From: an uncultured Photobacterium sp.
Lineage (GTDB): Bacteria > Pseudomonadota > Gammaproteobacteria > Enterobacterales > Vibrionaceae
DNA: 63,934 bases
Direction: 5' to 3'
NCBI RefSeq assembly: GCF_947039875.1
Contig: NZ_CAMRAN010000023.1
Coordinates: 1 to 63,934 of the forward strand
Part shown: in pieces, positions 61,613 to 63,934 of the stretch
How the letters are laid out: each line of letters opens with the position of its first letter
How positions within the stretch are numbered: position 1 is the stretch's first letter
Notes under the pieces: generated by a model
Told to the model about the DNA's origin: nothing
Seen by the model: only the letters and a program-made list of their open reading frames with translations
Databases searched by the model: none
Position numbers and translations under genes: made by a program

Positions 61613-63127
61613 TTAGTCCTCGGTCAGTGGCTTAAAGCGACGAAGCTCACTTAAGCGATAACCGGTGTAGTTACCTAAAATTAAGATAACAGCAAGGATA
61701 ATAAATTGAACACCGATAAAGTTAAATGTTAGGTGGCGCACGATGGGTGTTGTCATTGCAAGGTAAATTAACACTGATGTTAATAGCGAACCACCGCCTT
61801 GAATAAACACTTCTTTTGCACCTTCTTCTTCCCATAGAATCGACATCCGCTCGATTGTCCATGACAAAATGATCATTGGGAAGAAGGTGATTGTTAGGCC
61901 TTCAATCAAGCCAATCTTAAATGCCACCACAGTGAATATTGAAATGATTAATATCACGGTAATTATCACCGCGGATATTCGAGCGACCAGAAGTAAGTTC
62001 AGTTTCGAGAGATAACTACGAATGATCAGACCTGTGCCGACAATCAATAGGAAACCGACAATACCTGTTAATAGCTGAGTTTGCACAAAGGCAACCGCAA
62101 TTAACACTGGCATGAATGTACCCGATGTTTTTAGCCCCACAATAATGCGCAAGAACACTACAATTAATGCGCCAATTGGCACTAACATGATGGTTTTGAA
62201 CATTGCTTGCTCTTCAAGAGGCAAACTATGAATTGAGAAGTTTAAAAGATCTTCAACTTTAATTTTTTCTTGCGTTGCGCGTTGTGGCGTAATGTCTTGG
62301 GCAATAATAGAGAAACTGATATTTGAGTTACGGCCGCCAACAACATCAAGTAATGCATTACCTTGTTGGTTCCAAATCATTACATTTTCAGGTTTGCCTT
62401 GCTCGCCCGTTGTGAGATTAAATAACTGCCAGTTTTTTTGTTGCTTATCCCACACTTCAACCATTGGTGATACGCTTTGGCGACGACGGCCATCTTCAAG
62501 CGTTAAACCACTGACAATACGAGAATGAATACCTTCAAGCGACAATAGGCTAGTCATAATATCAGCCGATGTCATCGTATCAAGTAATACGGCGGTATTT
62601 TGATTCTGCTTATCATGTAACTCGCGAATTAACTCACGGGCTAATGTCACATCATCTGCTGATAAATTTCGGGCTTGAATTAATAGTGCTGTTGCTGCTG
62701 TTTGTTGTGGATTACTTAAACTAACTTCAGCCGGTTTACCTGTTGGTGGCACTGGCTTATAGCGCGCGTGCTCATCAACCAATAGTTGAGTTTTGTAATA
62801 CAACACTTGTTTACCAATTGCTGTACGTGTTGCCCAGTCAGCTTCACGACCGTCTTTAGTATTGTGGATCACAACAGAATAATTAGGGGGTGACGAAGTG
62901 CTTTCATCAATAAGAGTAAAGCCTTGTTGTGTTCCTGGTGCTGACATTTTTACTTGTACGGGATCACCGATTGCATCAAATTGCACTCGTGCTTCGACTT
63001 CCCAAACGGCGCGTTCTTTTCCTGGAGTCCATGGCACACCATAGACATCATGTCGGTACACGCTTAATCCAATACCTGAAATTATCAGTAGGGATATAAG
63101 TATATAAAAGGGTATTCTAGACGTCAT
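61613..63127 (-). CDS. Inactive transglutaminase-like protein with C-terminal 7TM domain
   Basis: A 504-residue membrane protein. I start it at ATG 63127 (MTSRIPFYILISLL), with GAGG seven bases upstream; the frame is open to 63184. One N-terminal helix (about 6-22), a periplasmic domain to about 300 that aligns with the transglutaminase core (MTSLLSLEGIHSRIVSGL), then about seven helices to the C-terminus. At the position of the catalytic Cys there is Thr, so the fold is presumably non-catalytic and may bind a peptide. It lies between a retropepsin-like lipoprotein and an ATP-grasp ligase. Confidence 0.85.
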   Translation of the reverse strand: MTSRIPFYILISLLIISGIGLSVYRHDVYGVPWTPGKERAVWEVEARVQFDAIGDPVQVKMSAPGTQQGFTLIDESTSSPPNYSVVIHNTKDGREADWATRTAIGKQVLYYKTQLLVDEHARYKPVPPTGKPAEVSLSNPQQTAATALLIQARNLSADDVTLARELIRELHDKQNQNTAVLLDTMTSADIMTSLLSLEGIHSRIVSGLTLEDGRRRQSVSPMVEVWDKQQKNWQLFNLTTGEQGKPENVMIWNQQGNALLDVVGGRNSNISFSIIAQDITPQRATQEKIKVEDLLNFSIHSLPLEEQAMFKTIMLVPIGALIVVFLRIIVGLKTSGTFMPVLIAVAFVQTQLLTGIVGFLLIVGTGLIIRSYLSKLNLLLVARISAVIITVILIISIFTVVAFKIGLIEGLTITFFPMIILSWTIERMSILWEEEGAKEVFIQGGGSLLTSVLIYLAMTTPIVRHLTFNFIGVQFIILAVILILGNYTGYRLSELRRFKPLTED

Positions 63128-63137
63128 GACAGCCTCT

Positions 63138-63934
63138 TTATTTATTAACTTTGACTGGCTTTGGCTCAGTCTTTCCTTGTACAAATTGCTTACCTACGTC
63201 GACTAACGCAATATCTTTAAAGAATTCACGTCCAAGTAAAATAGGGAAATCCATCTTTGTTCTATCTGCGAGTGTAAACTGTATTTTTTCGTGCAAGGTA
63301 CCTAACGTAATCCATGCTTCAATTACTGGGCGGCGAACCGCTTCTTCAGTGGTTGATTGGCGAATACGTACCCAGCGGAAAATAGGCGCTTCAATAGTTT
63401 CTGGTTTTGCTTTGTTATTTGCTGTAATTTCAGCAGGGGTGTCGATTGCAGAGTTATGGCTTAAATTAAAACGAACCCACTCTTTACCATCGCGCTCAAA
63501 AGTTTGTATATCAACCGCATTAAGTGATGATGTTGTCGCACCAGTATCGACACGGGCTTTAAAATAGCTTTTAACCGAATCAATCCAGACCCATTCTTCT
63601 TGTCCTAAAATTACTTTACCGTTAGCAGTCTTAGAATCAGTAATTGGTTGCTCTACTGGAATTCTAATAATCTGCTTTTCAACAATGACTTTAGGCTGAG
63701 TTAGACTCTTATGCTTAAGAAATTTTATATCTTTTGAGATAGATGCTAATTTTCTTTCAAGTTGACCAATATATTGTTGTTGTTTGTCAATATGCGTAGA
63801 AACATTATTGATTTTAGTGTCAATATGCGTAGAAGCATTATTGATTCTAGTATCAATATGCGAAGAGGCATTATTGATGGCAGCTAAAGTTTGTTGATGG
63901 TTTTTCTCTAGCATTGCGTTTGAGGTACATCCTG
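63138..63934 (-). CDS. Retropepsin-like aspartic protease lipoprotein, 5' end cut by window edge
   Basis: The frame runs off the right edge: before the ATG at 63914 the codons read G-C-T-S-N-A, so this Met is probably internal and the Cys at 63927-63929 is likely the lipidated residue of a lipobox whose signal peptide is outside. From that Met, three 11-residue repeats (about 13-45) suggest a coiled-coil stalk, then the protease domain with RVDTGATTSSLNAVD (Asp123) and LLGREFFKDIALVDV. One DTG motif per chain means it must dimerise. Members are often mislabelled ATP-dependent zinc proteases. Ten bases precede the 7TM gene. Confidence 0.82.
   Translation of the reverse strand, partial: GCTSNAMLEKNHQQTLAAINNASSHIDTRINNASTHIDTKINNVSTHIDKQQQYIGQLERKLASISKDIKFLKHKSLTQPKVIVEKQIIRIPVEQPITDSKTANGKVILGQEEWVWIDSVKSYFKARVDTGATTSSLNAVDIQTFERDGKEWVRFNLSHNSAIDTPAEITANNKAKPETIEAPIFRWVRIRQSTTEEAVRRPVIEAWITLGTLHEKIQFTLADRTKMDFPILLGREFFKDIALVDVGKQFVQGKTEPKPVKVNK
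63785..63883 (-). repeat. Three tandem 33-bp repeats encoding 11-residue units
   Basis: Units at 63785-63817, 63818-63850 and 63851-63883 are near-identical (differences mostly single bases). They encode INN(A/V)S(S/T)HID-type 11-mers, a hendecad pattern fitting a coiled coil. Confidence 0.92.

Noticed and set aside
63785..63883. Tandem 33-bp units considered as a CRISPR-like array
   Set aside because: Units are directly adjacent without spacers and are in frame inside a gene.

Overview
The window is a contiguous, AT-rich stretch of chromosome from a gammaproteobacterium, most likely a Vibrionaceae member. Photobacterium is my best guess. This rests on protein similarity recalled from Vibrio and E. 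coli families, on gene order shared with those groups (gltA divergent from sdhCDAB-sucABCD, znuA next to an M23 peptidase, yoaA-tsaB-slp-fadD-rnd, minCDE-ycgL, a MarC-family gene beside adhE), and on a lysine riboswitch in front of an NhaC-type transporter. No rRNA, tRNA, insertion sequence, prophage, integron or CRISPR array is visible. Gene density is high and nearly every gene belongs to a conserved housekeeping family, so this is core genome rather than an accessory island.

Layout. 1-1524: edge fragment of a DUF1853-like gene, a YbfA-like membrane protein and the Nif3-like YbgI. 1626-12923: citrate synthase (minus strand) divergent from the block sdhCDAB-sucAB-sucCD, i.e. most of the second half of the TCA cycle, with two non-terminator-like hairpins between sub-blocks. 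13024-17092: Zur-controlled zinc importer (znuCB and znuA diverge from a perfect 17-bp Zur palindrome) and an M23 endopeptidase. 17346-20097: feoABC ferrous iron uptake behind a Fur-box-like site. 20198-25177: HIT protein, DUF924 protein, argS with a leader hairpin, yecM, purU. 25383-32963: yoaA, tsaB, slp-type lipoprotein, alpha/beta hydrolase, fadD, rnd. 33020-36914: minCDE, ycgL, lytic transglycosylase, hns. 37300-39929: lysine riboswitch, NhaC/LysW-type transporter, thymidine kinase. 40018-47413: complete histidine operon (hisGDCBHAFIE, minus strand) with leader peptide and attenuator. 47743-53765: ychJ, TSUP permease, lpxH, ppiB, cysS, glpQ. 53844-58903: voltage-gated-type ion channel with a zinc ribbon, MarC-family protein, adhE. 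59078-63934: degenerate SDR protein, an unrecognised protein, and a three-gene minus-strand operon: retropepsin-like lipoprotein, inactive-transglutaminase 7TM protein, RimK-like ATP-grasp ligase.

Themes. Metal uptake (Zn, Fe) sits next to the TCA block. Control is often by RNA: a lysine riboswitch with an apparent pair of mutually exclusive hairpins covering the start region, a his attenuator with four His codons, and a long leader hairpin before argS. The least understood system is the three-gene operon at the right edge, which looks like a membrane-coupled peptide ligation and proteolysis module; its components are recognisable families but I know of no firmly established pathway for them. 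Start codons were re-chosen for about a dozen genes by ribosome-binding site and family alignment; several (sdhC, sdhA, argS, fadD, rnd, hisB, the NhaC gene) use GTG or TTG.
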